NCBI GenBank assembly: GCA_963678575.2
Contig: CAXXHV010000001.1
Location: forward strand, 62,001 to 126,000
Source of the DNA: Pleomorphochaeta sp963678575
GTDB lineage: Bacteria; Spirochaetota; Spirochaetia; Sphaerochaetales; Sphaerochaetaceae
DNA: 64,000 nt
Reading direction: 5' to 3'
This document shows, piece after piece, positions 44,831 through 53,272 of the stretch. The position numbers and the translations under genes are program-made. Position 1 is the stretch's first letter; every line of letters begins with the position of its first letter. The notes below the pieces were generated by a model, which saw only the letters and a program-made list of their open reading frames with translations, was not told the origin of the DNA and made no database searches.

Positions 44831-44887
44831 TGATAATTATTATATATATAAATAACTAATAATAATAGTAATAAGGCCTGTGGAAAA
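44831..44887 (+). other. DNA unwinding element with DnaA-trio
   Basis: Six in-register triplets TAA,TAA,TAA,TAG,TAA,TAA (44857-44874) are followed by GGCC (44875-44878) and DnaA box TGTGGAAAA (44879-44887); on the other side is a TATATA-rich stretch (44831-44856). This is the order box, GC cluster, DnaA-trio, AT-rich element described for the bacterial basal origin unwinding system. Confidence 0.85.
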
Positions 44888-45247
44888 GTGGAAAACTAAT
44901 CTATTTTATTTCTGTATTAAGAATTATTTAACTAGTTTCTTGTGGATAACTTGTGTAAAAATAAATACTTATTAACAGCTTATACACAACCTCTTTTTTT
45001 TTATAAAAGTTATTAACAATTTATACACATCATATTAACAGTTTTTGCCCAGCTTTTCCACAGGTTTTTCATAACTTATTAACAGGATATTAACAGGCAA
45101 AAATGAGTTATCCACAATTTAATAACAATTTATCCACAACTTATTAACAAGTTTTCCACAAGATATCCACAATTTAATAATTCTAAAAAGTAAAATATTA
45201 TATATTAAACTATATGTTTAAGAATAAAAAAATGTATTATTTTGCCT

Positions 45248-45286
45248 TAAAAAAAGAACTCTTATAACAAAGAGTTCTAAAAAAAT
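45248..45286 (-). terminator. dnaA terminator
   Basis: AGAACTC (45255-45261) pairs with GAGTTCT (45272-45278); A-runs on the plus strand give T-runs on both ends for the minus strand. Confidence 0.8.
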
Positions 45287-45301
45287 AATTTATAGTTAAT
45301 T

Positions 45302-46741
45302 TTAATTTAATGAGAGTAAAGATTTTTTTATTGATTCTAAATTGTTTTGAATATCTAAACTTGAAGCTTTTAGTTTTTCTACTTTTTCAATTGCGTGCAT
45401 TATTGTAGTATGGTCTTTACTAAAATCATAACCAATTTCAGTTGTTGAAAAATCAGTTAATTCTCTTGATAAGAAAATAGCAATTTGTCTAGCTATTACG
45501 ATTTTTTTATTTCTTTTTTTACCTTTAATATCATAAGAGGTAAGATCAAAATATTCAGCTGTTGCTCTAATAATTTTATCAACAGAAAGGTTCTTTAGAC
45601 TGTTATTTTCATTTGATAAAGTAGGTAGAATTAATTCTTTCGTTTTATCTAAAGTCAATTTAATTTTTGTAAATTCATGAAAGGCTGAAAGCTTAGTAAA
45701 AGCAGCTTCTAAATCTCTAACATTTGTATTAATATTTTGACATAAATAATCAATTATTTCTTCGTTTAAAATATTGTTTTTTTCTAAATTCTTAACTCTT
45801 AAGATTTTTACTTTTGTTTCATATTCAGGTGGTCTTAAATCTACATTTATACCTCTTGAAAATCTGCTTTTTAAGCGATCTGTCATAGATTTTAATTCAT
45901 TAATTGGTCTATCACAAGTAAAAACCATTTGTCTTCTTGTTTCATATAAATCATTGAAAGTGTGAAATAGTTCTTCTTGTATTCCTTGTTTATTTTGTAA
46001 GAAATGAACATCGTCAATTAATAGAACATCAACTTTTCTATATTTGTTTTTAAAATTATTAATTTGAGTATTTGTTCCTAAAGAGTTGATAAAATCATTT
46101 GTAAATTTTTCAGCTGTTACATAGATTACTTTTAGTCTATCATTATTATTTATTATATTATTTCCTATTGATTGTAATAGGTGTGTTTTTCCAAGACCAA
46201 CACCACCATAAATAAGGCAAGGGTTATAAGCTATACCAGGTTCTTTTGAAATAGCATAGGAAACATTATAAGCTAAAGAAGTATTATCTCCCATTATAAA
46301 AGAATCAAAGGTGTATCTTTCATTTAAATTACTTTCTTTTCTTCTATTTAATATATCTTTATTTTGAAATGAAGATTTTTTTGAATTAATAATTGAAGAA
46401 AAAATATTTTCTTGCTTTGAATTTGTTTCTTTTCTGTTGTTTTGAGAAATTGAAGTTTTATTATTTTCTTGTGAAACGGTTTTTTTAATTTTTTTATCAT
46501 TAATAAAAAAAACGATTTCAAGTTTTTCATCACAGAACTCTGAAAGATATTCATTTAAACTTTTTAAATATTGATTAGTATAATAACCTTTTCTAAATTC
46601 AGAAAAAGAATCAATATATAATTTGTTGTCTTCAGCATAAATAAATTCCATCTTGCTATTTTCTGCAGACTTATTATTTTGTATTAGTTTTTGTAATATT
46701 TTATTCCATAAATCAGAATAGAACTCTTGAGTATTAATCAT
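45302..46741 (-). CDS. dnaA: Chromosomal replication initiator DnaA
   Basis: 479 residues. Domain I (about 1-90), a variable Ser/Asn/Lys-rich domain II (about 90-145), AAA+ domain III with Walker A YGGVGLGKTHLLQSIGN near 180, Walker B VLLIDDVHFLQNK, and domain IV DNA-binding helix-turn-helix with FSTTEIGYDFSKDHTTIMHAIEKVE (in part) near the C-terminus. Binds the boxes in the adjacent oriC. There is no good Shine-Dalgarno site; the ATG lies six bases after a -10 box, so the initiator appears to be made from a leaderless mRNA. It is followed by a terminator before oriC. Confidence 0.98.
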   Translation of the reverse strand: MINTQEFYSDLWNKILQKLIQNNKSAENSKMEFIYAEDNKLYIDSFSEFRKGYYTNQYLKSLNEYLSEFCDEKLEIVFFINDKKIKKTVSQENNKTSISQNNRKETNSKQENIFSSIINSKKSSFQNKDILNRRKESNLNERYTFDSFIMGDNTSLAYNVSYAISKEPGIAYNPCLIYGGVGLGKTHLLQSIGNNIINNNDRLKVIYVTAEKFTNDFINSLGTNTQINNFKNKYRKVDVLLIDDVHFLQNKQGIQEELFHTFNDLYETRRQMVFTCDRPINELKSMTDRLKSRFSRGINVDLRPPEYETKVKILRVKNLEKNNILNEEIIDYLCQNINTNVRDLEAAFTKLSAFHEFTKIKLTLDKTKELILPTLSNENNSLKNLSVDKIIRATAEYFDLTSYDIKGKKRNKKIVIARQIAIFLSRELTDFSTTEIGYDFSKDHTTIMHAIEKVEKLKASSLDIQNNLESIKKSLLSLN

Positions 46742-46747
46742 GAAATT

Positions 46748-46776
46748 ATATTACTCTTTCTTAATAATGCATGCAA
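46748..46776 (-). promoter_or_regulatory. dnaA promoter, leaderless
   Basis: Minus strand TTGCAT (46771-46776), 17-base spacer, TAATAT (46748-46753), then six bases to the ATG at 46741. Confidence 0.7.
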
Positions 46777-46919
46777 GCTTTTCTTTTAAAAAAGTTGTTA
46801 GGCTTAATAAAATATAAATTTTAAATATAATAATTTTTTAATATTATTTTGTCTTAAAATTTATATTTATTTATTTTTTATAAAAGAAATTACAAACTAT
46901 ATTATATGGGTGATATTAC

Positions 46920-46948
46920 TTGTAACTTACTCTTGCTTTTGCTATAAT
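46920..46948 (+). promoter_or_regulatory. gyrB promoter
   Basis: TTGTAA (46920-46925), 17-base spacer, perfect TATAAT (46943-46948). The leader of about 150 bases to gyrB is AT-rich with no structure I recognise. Confidence 0.65.
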
Positions 46949-47106
46949 AAATGAGGATAAAGGTGTTTTATTTTTATAATAAAATCTTCTTTTTATAATT
47001 ATATTAATTGTAAGAGAATAAACCTAAAATATGTGCATTAATATTGATATTATTTATAATCAAAAATATTTTATATTAATTTTCTCCGCACAAATAAGGA
47101 CTTATT

Positions 47107-49143
47107 ATGATAGAAAGTATTACGAAAGAAGAATCTGTAATAACAGAAGAAATTATTGAGACTTCAAATACTAAAAAAAAGAATAATTATGGTGCTAATA
47201 ACATTCAAGTTTTGAAAGGGCTTGAAGCTGTTAGAAAAAGACCTGGAATGTATATTGGTTCAACGGGTATTGAAGGGTTACATCATTTAGTCTACGAGGT
47301 TGTTGATAATAGTATTGATGAAGCTATGGCTGGCTTCTGTTCACATATTCAAGTTATTCTTGATATTGATGAAAATGGTAGAGAAATTTGTTCTGTAGAA
47401 GATAATGGTAGAGGTATACCTGTAGATTTACATCCAACTGAAAAGAAAAGTACTTTAGAGGTTGTTTTAACACAATTACATGCAGGTGGTAAATTTGATA
47501 AAAACTCTTATAAAGTATCAGGAGGCCTTCATGGTGTTGGTGTTTCTTGTGTAAATGCATTATCTGATTATTTAGAAGTTAATGTTTATAGGGATTCTGA
47601 GGTTTTTAAACAAGTTTATGTTAAAGGTATTCCTCAGATGAATGTTGAAAAGATTGGTTCAACAGATAAGAAAGGAACACTTGTTACTTTTACTCCTGAC
47701 TTTTCAATTATGGAAAGAAATAGTTTCAGTTATGAAGTTCTTTCAAATAGATTTAAAGAGCTTGCTTTTTTAAATAAAGGTATTTCTATTTCTATTGTTG
47801 ATAAAAGAGATGTTAATGCAATTAAAGAAGAATCTTTTCATGCAGAAGGTGGTTTATCACAATTTGTTTCTTATCTCAACGAATATAAAAAAGTATTACA
47901 TGATAAACCTATTTCTTTTGAAGGTGAAAAGGATAATATAAAAGTAGAAATATCACTTCAATATAATGATAAGTATGATCAAAAAATAATTACTTTTGTA
48001 AATAATATTAATACCAAAGAGGGTGGAACACATTTATCTGGATTTAAAAGCGGTTTATCTAGAACAATAAATAATCAGTTATTAAAAAATCCTAAAATGT
48101 TAAAAAAGTTTAGTGAGAAATTAGATCCAACTGATATTGCAGAAGGTTTAATTGCTATTGTTTCTGTAAAAATGCCAGAGCCTCAATTTGAAGGTCAAAC
48201 TAAGATGAAATTGGGTAACTCTGCTGTAGCAGGTTTAGTACAATCTCTTGTTTATGAAAAACTTGGTAATTATTTTGATGAGTTCCCTTCAATTACAGAG
48301 ATTATTCTAACTAAAATTATTAGTGCTGCACTAGGAAGAATTGCTGCAAGAAAAGCTAGAGAACAAATTAGAAAGAAAAATGATGGTGGTGGATTACCTG
48401 GTAAATTAGCTGTTTGCTCAGAAAAAGACCCAGCAAAATGTGAAGTATATATTGTTGAGGGTGATTCTGCTGGTGGTTCTGCAAAGCAAGGTAGAGATAG
48501 ATCTTTCCAAGCAATATTACCTCTTTGGGGTAAAATGCTTAATGTTGAAAAATCACAAGAGTATAAAGTTCTTGGAAATGATAAACTTCAACCAATTATT
48601 CAAACGCTTGGTGCTGGAATTACTAGATATAATAATGTGGAAATCGAGGATGATGATGAGGAAAATGGGACTTTTGATGTAACAAAAGTGCGCTATCATA
48701 AAGTAATAATTATGGCAGATGCTGATGTTGATGGTTCTCATATTAGAACTTTATTATTAACTTTCTTTTTCAGATATATGAAACCTTTAATTGCGGCTGG
48801 TTATGTTTATTTTGCTATGCCCCCTTTGTATAAAATAACTATAAATAAAAAAGTTTTTTATGCTTATGATGAGGAAGCAAGGGAAAGAATTATAGAAGAG
48901 AATAATATTTCAGATATTTCTAAAGGTGTTTCCATTCAAAGATATAAAGGTCTTGGTGAAATGAATCCTGACCAATTATGGGAAACAACAATGAACCCTG
49001 AAACAAGAATGATAAGTAGAATTAGATTAGAAGATGCAGAAGAAGCTGATAGAGTCTTTTCTATGTTAATGGGTGAAGATGTAGCACCACGAAGAGCATT
49101 TATTGATGCAAATGCTGAATATGTTTCTAATTTAGACGTATAA
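47107..49143 (+). CDS. gyrB: DNA gyrase subunit B
   Basis: 678 residues. ATPase subunit of gyrase. GHKL motifs EVVDNSIDEAMAGF, VEDNGRGIPV, GGLHGVGVSCVNALS; TOPRIM motifs EGDSAGGSAKQGRDR near 450 and DADVDGSHIRTLLLTF near 537; end QRYKGLGEMNPDQLWETTMN. An N-terminal tail of about 35 residues rich in Glu, Thr and Lys precedes the usual start (NIQVLKGLEAVRKRPGMYIG). AAGGA lies before the ATG. gyrA follows 13 bases after the stop. Confidence 0.98.
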   Translation: MIESITKEESVITEEIIETSNTKKKNNYGANNIQVLKGLEAVRKRPGMYIGSTGIEGLHHLVYEVVDNSIDEAMAGFCSHIQVILDIDENGREICSVEDNGRGIPVDLHPTEKKSTLEVVLTQLHAGGKFDKNSYKVSGGLHGVGVSCVNALSDYLEVNVYRDSEVFKQVYVKGIPQMNVEKIGSTDKKGTLVTFTPDFSIMERNSFSYEVLSNRFKELAFLNKGISISIVDKRDVNAIKEESFHAEGGLSQFVSYLNEYKKVLHDKPISFEGEKDNIKVEISLQYNDKYDQKIITFVNNINTKEGGTHLSGFKSGLSRTINNQLLKNPKMLKKFSEKLDPTDIAEGLIAIVSVKMPEPQFEGQTKMKLGNSAVAGLVQSLVYEKLGNYFDEFPSITEIILTKIISAALGRIAARKAREQIRKKNDGGGLPGKLAVCSEKDPAKCEVYIVEGDSAGGSAKQGRDRSFQAILPLWGKMLNVEKSQEYKVLGNDKLQPIIQTLGAGITRYNNVEIEDDDEENGTFDVTKVRYHKVIIMADADVDGSHIRTLLLTFFFRYMKPLIAAGYVYFAMPPLYKITINKKVFYAYDEEARERIIEENNISDISKGVSIQRYKGLGEMNPDQLWETTMNPETRMISRIRLEDAEEADRVFSMLMGEDVAPRRAFIDANAEYVSNLDV

Positions 49144-49156
49144 TAAGGATATCTTT

Positions 49157-51664
49157 ATGGATGATGATCAAATAATAGAAAATAACGAAAGAGTAATAGA
49201 TGTAGATGTTTCAAAAGAAATGAAACTTTCATATTTAAATTATGCTATGTCTGTTATCGTTTCCAGAGCTTTACCAGATGTAAGAGATGGTTTAAAACCT
49301 GTTCATAGAAGAATATTATACGATATGTATGATATGGGCTTAAGATCTAGTGGAAGTTATAAAAAATGTGCAAGAATTGTTGGTGATGTATTAGGTAAAT
49401 ACCACCCACATGGAGATGCCTCAGTTTATGATGCTTTAGTAAGATTAGCTCAATCTTTTTCTTTAAGATATCCAGTTGTTGCTCCACAAGGAAACTTTGG
49501 ATCTATTGATGGGGATCCTGCTGCAGCAATGAGATACACAGAATCAAAAATGAGTAAAATTGGCGAAGAAATGCTAACTGATATCAATAAAGATACAGTA
49601 GATTTTGGACCAAACTATGATGATTCGATGGTTGAACCTACTGTTTTACCCGCAGCTTTTCCTTTCTTATTAGCTAATGGTTCAAGTGGTATCGCTGTTG
49701 GTATGGCTACGAATATGGCCCCACATAATATTAATGAAATTTGCGCAGCTCTTGAAGCTGTAATAACTGATCCTGATATTACAATTGATGAGTTAATGAA
49801 AAATTATATTAAAGGTCCTGATTTTCCAACCGGTGCAAATATTTGTGGACTTAGTGGAATTCGGGATGCCTTTACTACAGGTCGAGGGAAAATAGTAATT
49901 AGATCTTCTTATGAAATTGAAGTTCCAGAAAGAGGCCATGATCAAATAGTTTTTTCTGAAATACCTTATCAAGTAAATAAAGCAGAATTAGTTAAAAAAA
50001 TTGATGCTTTAAGAAAGGATAATATAATTCCGGGGATTGCTGCGGTTAAGGATGAATCAGATAGAAATGGTATTAGACTTGTTGTTGAATTAAAAACAGG
50101 AGCACCTGCTATTGTTGTTTTAAATTTATTGTTTTCAAAAACAGCGCTTCAAACAAACTTTAATGTTAATAATTTAGCATTAGTAAATGGAAGACCTCAA
50201 TTATTAAATTTAAAACAAATGCTTGTTTATTATATAAAACATAGAGAAGAAGTTGTTACTCGAAGAACTAAATTTGATTTAAAAAAGGCTCTTGAAAGAG
50301 CTCATATATTAAAAGGTTTAAAAATAGGGCTTGATAATATAGATGAAGTAATAAGTATCATAAAACAAAGTGTAAACAATGTTGTTGCTTGTGATAAATT
50401 AATTCAAACTTTTGCATTAGATGAAATACAAGCACAAGCAATAATTGATATGAAATTGGGTCGTTTGTCTCAATTAGAAGCAGGGAAAATATTAGAAGAG
50501 TTAGCTGAATTAGAATCAAAAATAGAATATTATAATTCTTTATTAGCTGATGAACAAAAAATATTAGCCGTTGTATCACAAGAAACTAAAGACTTAGCAA
50601 ATAGAGTTGGTTCAAAAGATAAAAGATTGACGATTATTCATCCAGAAGAAATAGGACAAAGTAATTTAGAGGATTTTATTAAGGAAGAAGAAGTTGTTGT
50701 TTTAATTAGTAATAAAGGTTTTGCAAAAAGAATCCCAGTTGAAGAATATAAAGCACAAGGAAGAGCCGGAAAAGGTTCAAGAACAACAAAATTACAAGAT
50801 GAAGACTTTGTTGAACATATGTTTGTAGCTTCAACGCATGAATATGTAATGTATGTTACAGATGAAGGAAAAGCTTATTATACAAAAGTTTTTGAAATTC
50901 CTGAGGCTTCAAAAAATGCAAAGGGATCAAGTATTAAGAATTTATTACAACTAAATACTGCTGAAAAGATAACTACAATCTTTAATTTTAAAGAATTTGA
51001 TGAAGATAAATACTTAATGGTTGCGACAAAATTAGGTGTTGTAAAACGTTGCAGATTGGATTTATTTAAAAATGCTAGATCTAAAGGTGTTATTGCAATT
51101 ATTTTAGACGAGGGTGATCAATTACTACATTGTGAATTTGTACAAGATGAAGATGATGTAATGCTTGTAACTAAAAATGGTCTTGGTCTTAGAATGAGTG
51201 CCTTAGATGTAAGAGCAATGGGTAGAGCTACTCATGGCGTTAGAGGAATTAAACTAAGAGATGATGATAATGTTGCTGGCCTTTTAAAAGTTGATCCATC
51301 AAAAAGAATTTTAATGGTAACTGAAAAGGGAAAAGGAAAACAAGTTGGTTACGATCAGTTTATGAATCACCATAGAGGAACTTTAGGTCAGAAAATCTTT
51401 AGATTAACAGATAAAGGTAGTTCAATTATTAATGCTGTGTCTGTAAATGAAGAGAATGATATTGTTTGTGTAACTTTACTAGGACAAACCATAAGAATAC
51501 ATGTTAGAGATATTTCAACTCAAGGAAGAAATGCAAGTGGTGTAAAAGTTGTTACTATGAAGAGTTCAGACGATAGTATTGTAGCTTTAGCTTCTACTTA
51601 TTTAGATGACGAAGATAATTCTAATGTAGAAGAGCAAGTTGTTACAGAGCAAGAAAATAAGTAA
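49157..51664 (+). CDS. gyrA: DNA gyrase subunit A
   Basis: 835 residues. DNA-cleaving subunit; catalytic Tyr127 in AAAMRYTESKM. In the quinolone region KYHPHGDASVYDAL the residue matching E. coli Ser83 is Ala88, followed by Ser89, with Asp92 conserved. The C-terminal beta-pinwheel is complete with a GyrA box read as QGRAGKG (consensus QRRGGKG), supporting gyrase rather than topo IV. The C-terminal tail is acidic (DDEDNSNVEEQVV). AAGGA precedes the ATG; terminator after the stop. Confidence 0.97.
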   Translation: MDDDQIIENNERVIDVDVSKEMKLSYLNYAMSVIVSRALPDVRDGLKPVHRRILYDMYDMGLRSSGSYKKCARIVGDVLGKYHPHGDASVYDALVRLAQSFSLRYPVVAPQGNFGSIDGDPAAAMRYTESKMSKIGEEMLTDINKDTVDFGPNYDDSMVEPTVLPAAFPFLLANGSSGIAVGMATNMAPHNINEICAALEAVITDPDITIDELMKNYIKGPDFPTGANICGLSGIRDAFTTGRGKIVIRSSYEIEVPERGHDQIVFSEIPYQVNKAELVKKIDALRKDNIIPGIAAVKDESDRNGIRLVVELKTGAPAIVVLNLLFSKTALQTNFNVNNLALVNGRPQLLNLKQMLVYYIKHREEVVTRRTKFDLKKALERAHILKGLKIGLDNIDEVISIIKQSVNNVVACDKLIQTFALDEIQAQAIIDMKLGRLSQLEAGKILEELAELESKIEYYNSLLADEQKILAVVSQETKDLANRVGSKDKRLTIIHPEEIGQSNLEDFIKEEEVVVLISNKGFAKRIPVEEYKAQGRAGKGSRTTKLQDEDFVEHMFVASTHEYVMYVTDEGKAYYTKVFEIPEASKNAKGSSIKNLLQLNTAEKITTIFNFKEFDEDKYLMVATKLGVVKRCRLDLFKNARSKGVIAIILDEGDQLLHCEFVQDEDDVMLVTKNGLGLRMSALDVRAMGRATHGVRGIKLRDDDNVAGLLKVDPSKRILMVTEKGKGKQVGYDQFMNHHRGTLGQKIFRLTDKGSSIINAVSVNEENDIVCVTLLGQTIRIHVRDISTQGRNASGVKVVTMKSSDDSIVALASTYLDDEDNSNVEEQVVTEQENK

Positions 51665-51708
51665 ATATAAGTAAGTACCTAAAAATAAAGGTAATAACAT
51701 TACCAAAA

Positions 51709-51743
51709 AAAACCACCAAATATATACTATTGGTGGTTTTTTT
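51709..51743 (+). terminator. gyrA terminator
   Basis: AAAACCACCAA pairs with TTGGTGGTTTT across an eight- to ten-base loop, followed by a T-run. Confidence 0.88.
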
Positions 51744-52100
51744 ATACTTTGAGTGATAAAAAAATAAAATTTATCTAAGTGTATTTGTTTCTATATAAAG
51801 ATACAATTGTTTTGTATTGAATAATAACTCTTTGTATTGCAAAGAATTATAGTATTATTTTTTATGTAAAGTTATTAAATAATTTATAAATTAATTTTAA
51901 AGAGTATAATAAATCAATATTAATTCTTTTTTATTTAAACAAAATAGTTATATAAAGCTCAATTGAATAAAAAAAATCTAAATAAAAATAAAAAAAGATA
52001 CCCAAATTTTGTAATAAAACAAAAAATGGGTAAGTAAATAACAGAAGACGTGACTATTTTAACCTTACTTTGAAAATTTGTATACAAAAAAATAAAAAAA
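51744..52100. other. AT-rich gap between gyrA and nfu with one strong stem-loop
   Basis: About 355 bases with no coding region. It holds a hairpin at 51999-52032: TACCCA and TTTTGT on the left pair with ACAAAA and TGGGTA on the right around a six-base loop, with an AA/AA internal loop. No T-run follows, so it is not an ordinary terminator. Confidence 0.5.
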
Positions 52101-52130
52101 ATACATCATGAATATAAATGATGTATTTTT
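52095..52130 (-). terminator. nfu terminator
   Basis: ATACATCAT (52101-52109) pairs with ATGATGTAT (52118-52126), with A/T runs on both sides. Confidence 0.8.
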
Positions 52131-52137
52131 TTTATTA

Positions 52138-52153
52138 TGTTTCACGTTAAACA
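52138..52153. promoter_or_regulatory. parS: parS site
   Basis: TGTTTCACGTTAAACA differs from the widely conserved parS palindrome TGTTTCACGTGAAACA at one base. It lies between the nfu stop and its terminator, about 110-360 bases from parA, as expected for a ParB nucleation site near the origin. Confidence 0.85.
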
Positions 52154-52372
52154 TTAAACATTTTCTACAACTAATTCTGAATCTACTTTATCTCTTAGGT
52201 ATCTTTCAACGCCACCTTTTAATGTCATTTGAGACATTGGACAGCCTGCACAAGCGCCTTGTAAGCTTACAAATACAGTTTTTCCATCAAGTTTTATAAA
52301 TTCAATATCGCCACCGTCATTTTGTAATGAAGGGCGAATGTCTTCTATTGCTGCTTTTACTTTTTCTTCCAT
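52154..52372 (-). CDS. NifU C-terminal domain (Nfu-type) iron-sulphur protein
   Basis: 72 residues consisting only of the Nfu domain: IRPSLQNDGGDIEFI near the start and the cluster-binding CAGCPMSQMTLKGGVE with the Cys-x-x-Cys pair. Carries or delivers Fe-S clusters. AGGAG precedes the ATG. Its end abuts the parS site, which therefore lies in its 3' untranslated region. The domain is stand-alone, without NifU N-terminal or A-type parts. Confidence 0.93.
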   Translation of the reverse strand: MEEKVKAAIEDIRPSLQNDGGDIEFIKLDGKTVFVSLQGACAGCPMSQMTLKGGVERYLRDKVDSELVVENV

Positions 52373-52475
52373 AAAAAGCTCCTGTGTTTTTAATTATTTA
52401 TATATAAAGTATACTAAAAAAATATTGCAGCGTCTAGAAATAAAAAATTGTTTACTTACTTTTTGTAAGTTCTTA

Positions 52476-52504
52476 CTGACAATATTAGATATATAGCTTA
52501 TATT
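52476..52504 (+). promoter_or_regulatory. parA promoter, leaderless
   Basis: CTGACA (52476-52481), 17-base spacer, TATATT (52499-52504), then six bases to the ATG at 52511. No Shine-Dalgarno sequence. Confidence 0.6.
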
Positions 52505-52510
52505 TAATTT

Positions 52511-53272
52511 ATGAGTGCAAAAAAAATAATTTTTTTAAATCAAAAAGGTGGGGTCGGAAAAACTACAAGTGTAGTTAATCTTGGAGCTGCTTTGGCCTTG
52601 TTAGGGAAAAAAGTATTGTTAATTGACTTTGATTCTCAAGGGAATCTTTCAAGTTCTTTATCTGTTGATAATGGAGCAAATGGTGCTTATGAAGTTATTA
52701 CAAAACAAATTTCAGCCCTCGAGGCATGCCAAAAAACTAATATCAACAATCTTGAAGTTATTGCTGCAAATATAGATTTAGCGGGATTAAATATTGAGTT
52801 AGTTAATGTAGAGAACAGGAATTTTTTTGTTCAAGAAGCTCTAAGTCCACTTGATGAAAAGTTTGACTTTATAATTGGTGATTGTCCACCATCCTTAGGT
52901 CTTGTAAGTGTAAATTCACTAGTATGGGCAAATTATGTTATAATTCCTATGCAGTGTGAATATTTGGCAATGGAAGGTTTAAATTCTTTAATGAGAACTG
53001 TGGCAACTATAAAAAGAACCTTAAATACATCTTTGGAAATTTTAGGTATATTATTTACTATGTATAATAAACGAACAAAACTTTCTATTGAGGTTGTAGA
53101 AGATGTATCTCAATATTTTGACTCGTTGGTCTTTAAAACTTTAATTCCAAGAAATATTAGACTTTCGGAAGCCCCTTCTCATGGGTTACCTATTTTTTCA
53201 TATGATAATAGTTGTTCTGGAGCTAAGGCATATTATAAATTTGCGCAGGAGGTCATTTCTCGTGTTGAATAA
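52511..53272 (+). CDS. parA: Chromosome partitioning ATPase ParA (Soj)
   Basis: 253 residues. Deviant Walker A QKGGVGKTTSVVNLGAAL near residue 10, Walker A-prime VLLIDFDSQGNLSSS, Walker B DFIIGDCPPSLGL. Together with ParB and parS it moves origins apart and, as Soj, may modulate DnaA. Overlaps parB by 11 bases. Confidence 0.96.
   Translation: MSAKKIIFLNQKGGVGKTTSVVNLGAALALLGKKVLLIDFDSQGNLSSSLSVDNGANGAYEVITKQISALEACQKTNINNLEVIAANIDLAGLNIELVNVENRNFFVQEALSPLDEKFDFIIGDCPPSLGLVSVNSLVWANYVIIPMQCEYLAMEGLNSLMRTVATIKRTLNTSLEILGILFTMYNKRTKLSIEVVEDVSQYFDSLVFKTLIPRNIRLSEAPSHGLPIFSYDNSCSGAKAYYKFAQEVISRVE

Larger units (their letters stand above)
44815..45301. other. oriC: Chromosomal replication origin region (oriC)
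   Basis: The gap between dnaN and dnaA. From left: AT-rich stretch, DnaA-trio, GC clamp and DnaA box (44831-44887); two boxes TGTGGATAA (44941) and TGTGTAAAA (44952); then plus-sense 9-mers: TTATTAACA 44969, TTATACACA 44980, TTATTAACA 45010, TTATACACA 45021, ATATTAACA 45032, TTTTCCACA 45054, TTATTAACA 45076, ATATTAACA 45087, TTATCCACA 45108, TTAATAACA 45119, TTATCCACA 45130, TTATTAACA 45141, TTTTCCACA 45152, ATATCCACA 45163. Nearly all lie on an 11-bp grid. Genes to the left run mainly on the minus strand and to the right on the plus strand nearby, fitting divergent forks. The dnaA-gyrB gap has no such boxes. Confidence 0.93.
46742..47106. other. dnaA-gyrB divergent intergenic region
   Basis: About 365 bases with the dnaA promoter at the left, the gyrB promoter near the middle and a gyrB leader of about 150 bases. 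No DnaA box was found here, so the origin seems confined to the dnaA-dnaN gap. Confidence 0.6.

Noticed and set aside
46951..46998. 15-codon ORF (MRIKVFYFYNKIFFL) in the gyrB leader
   Set aside because: Its ATG lies only two bases after the -10 box, upstream of the expected transcription start, so it would not be on the mRNA.
46742..47106. Second half of a bipartite origin in the dnaA-gyrB gap
   Set aside because: I searched both strands for TTWTNCACA-type boxes and found none.
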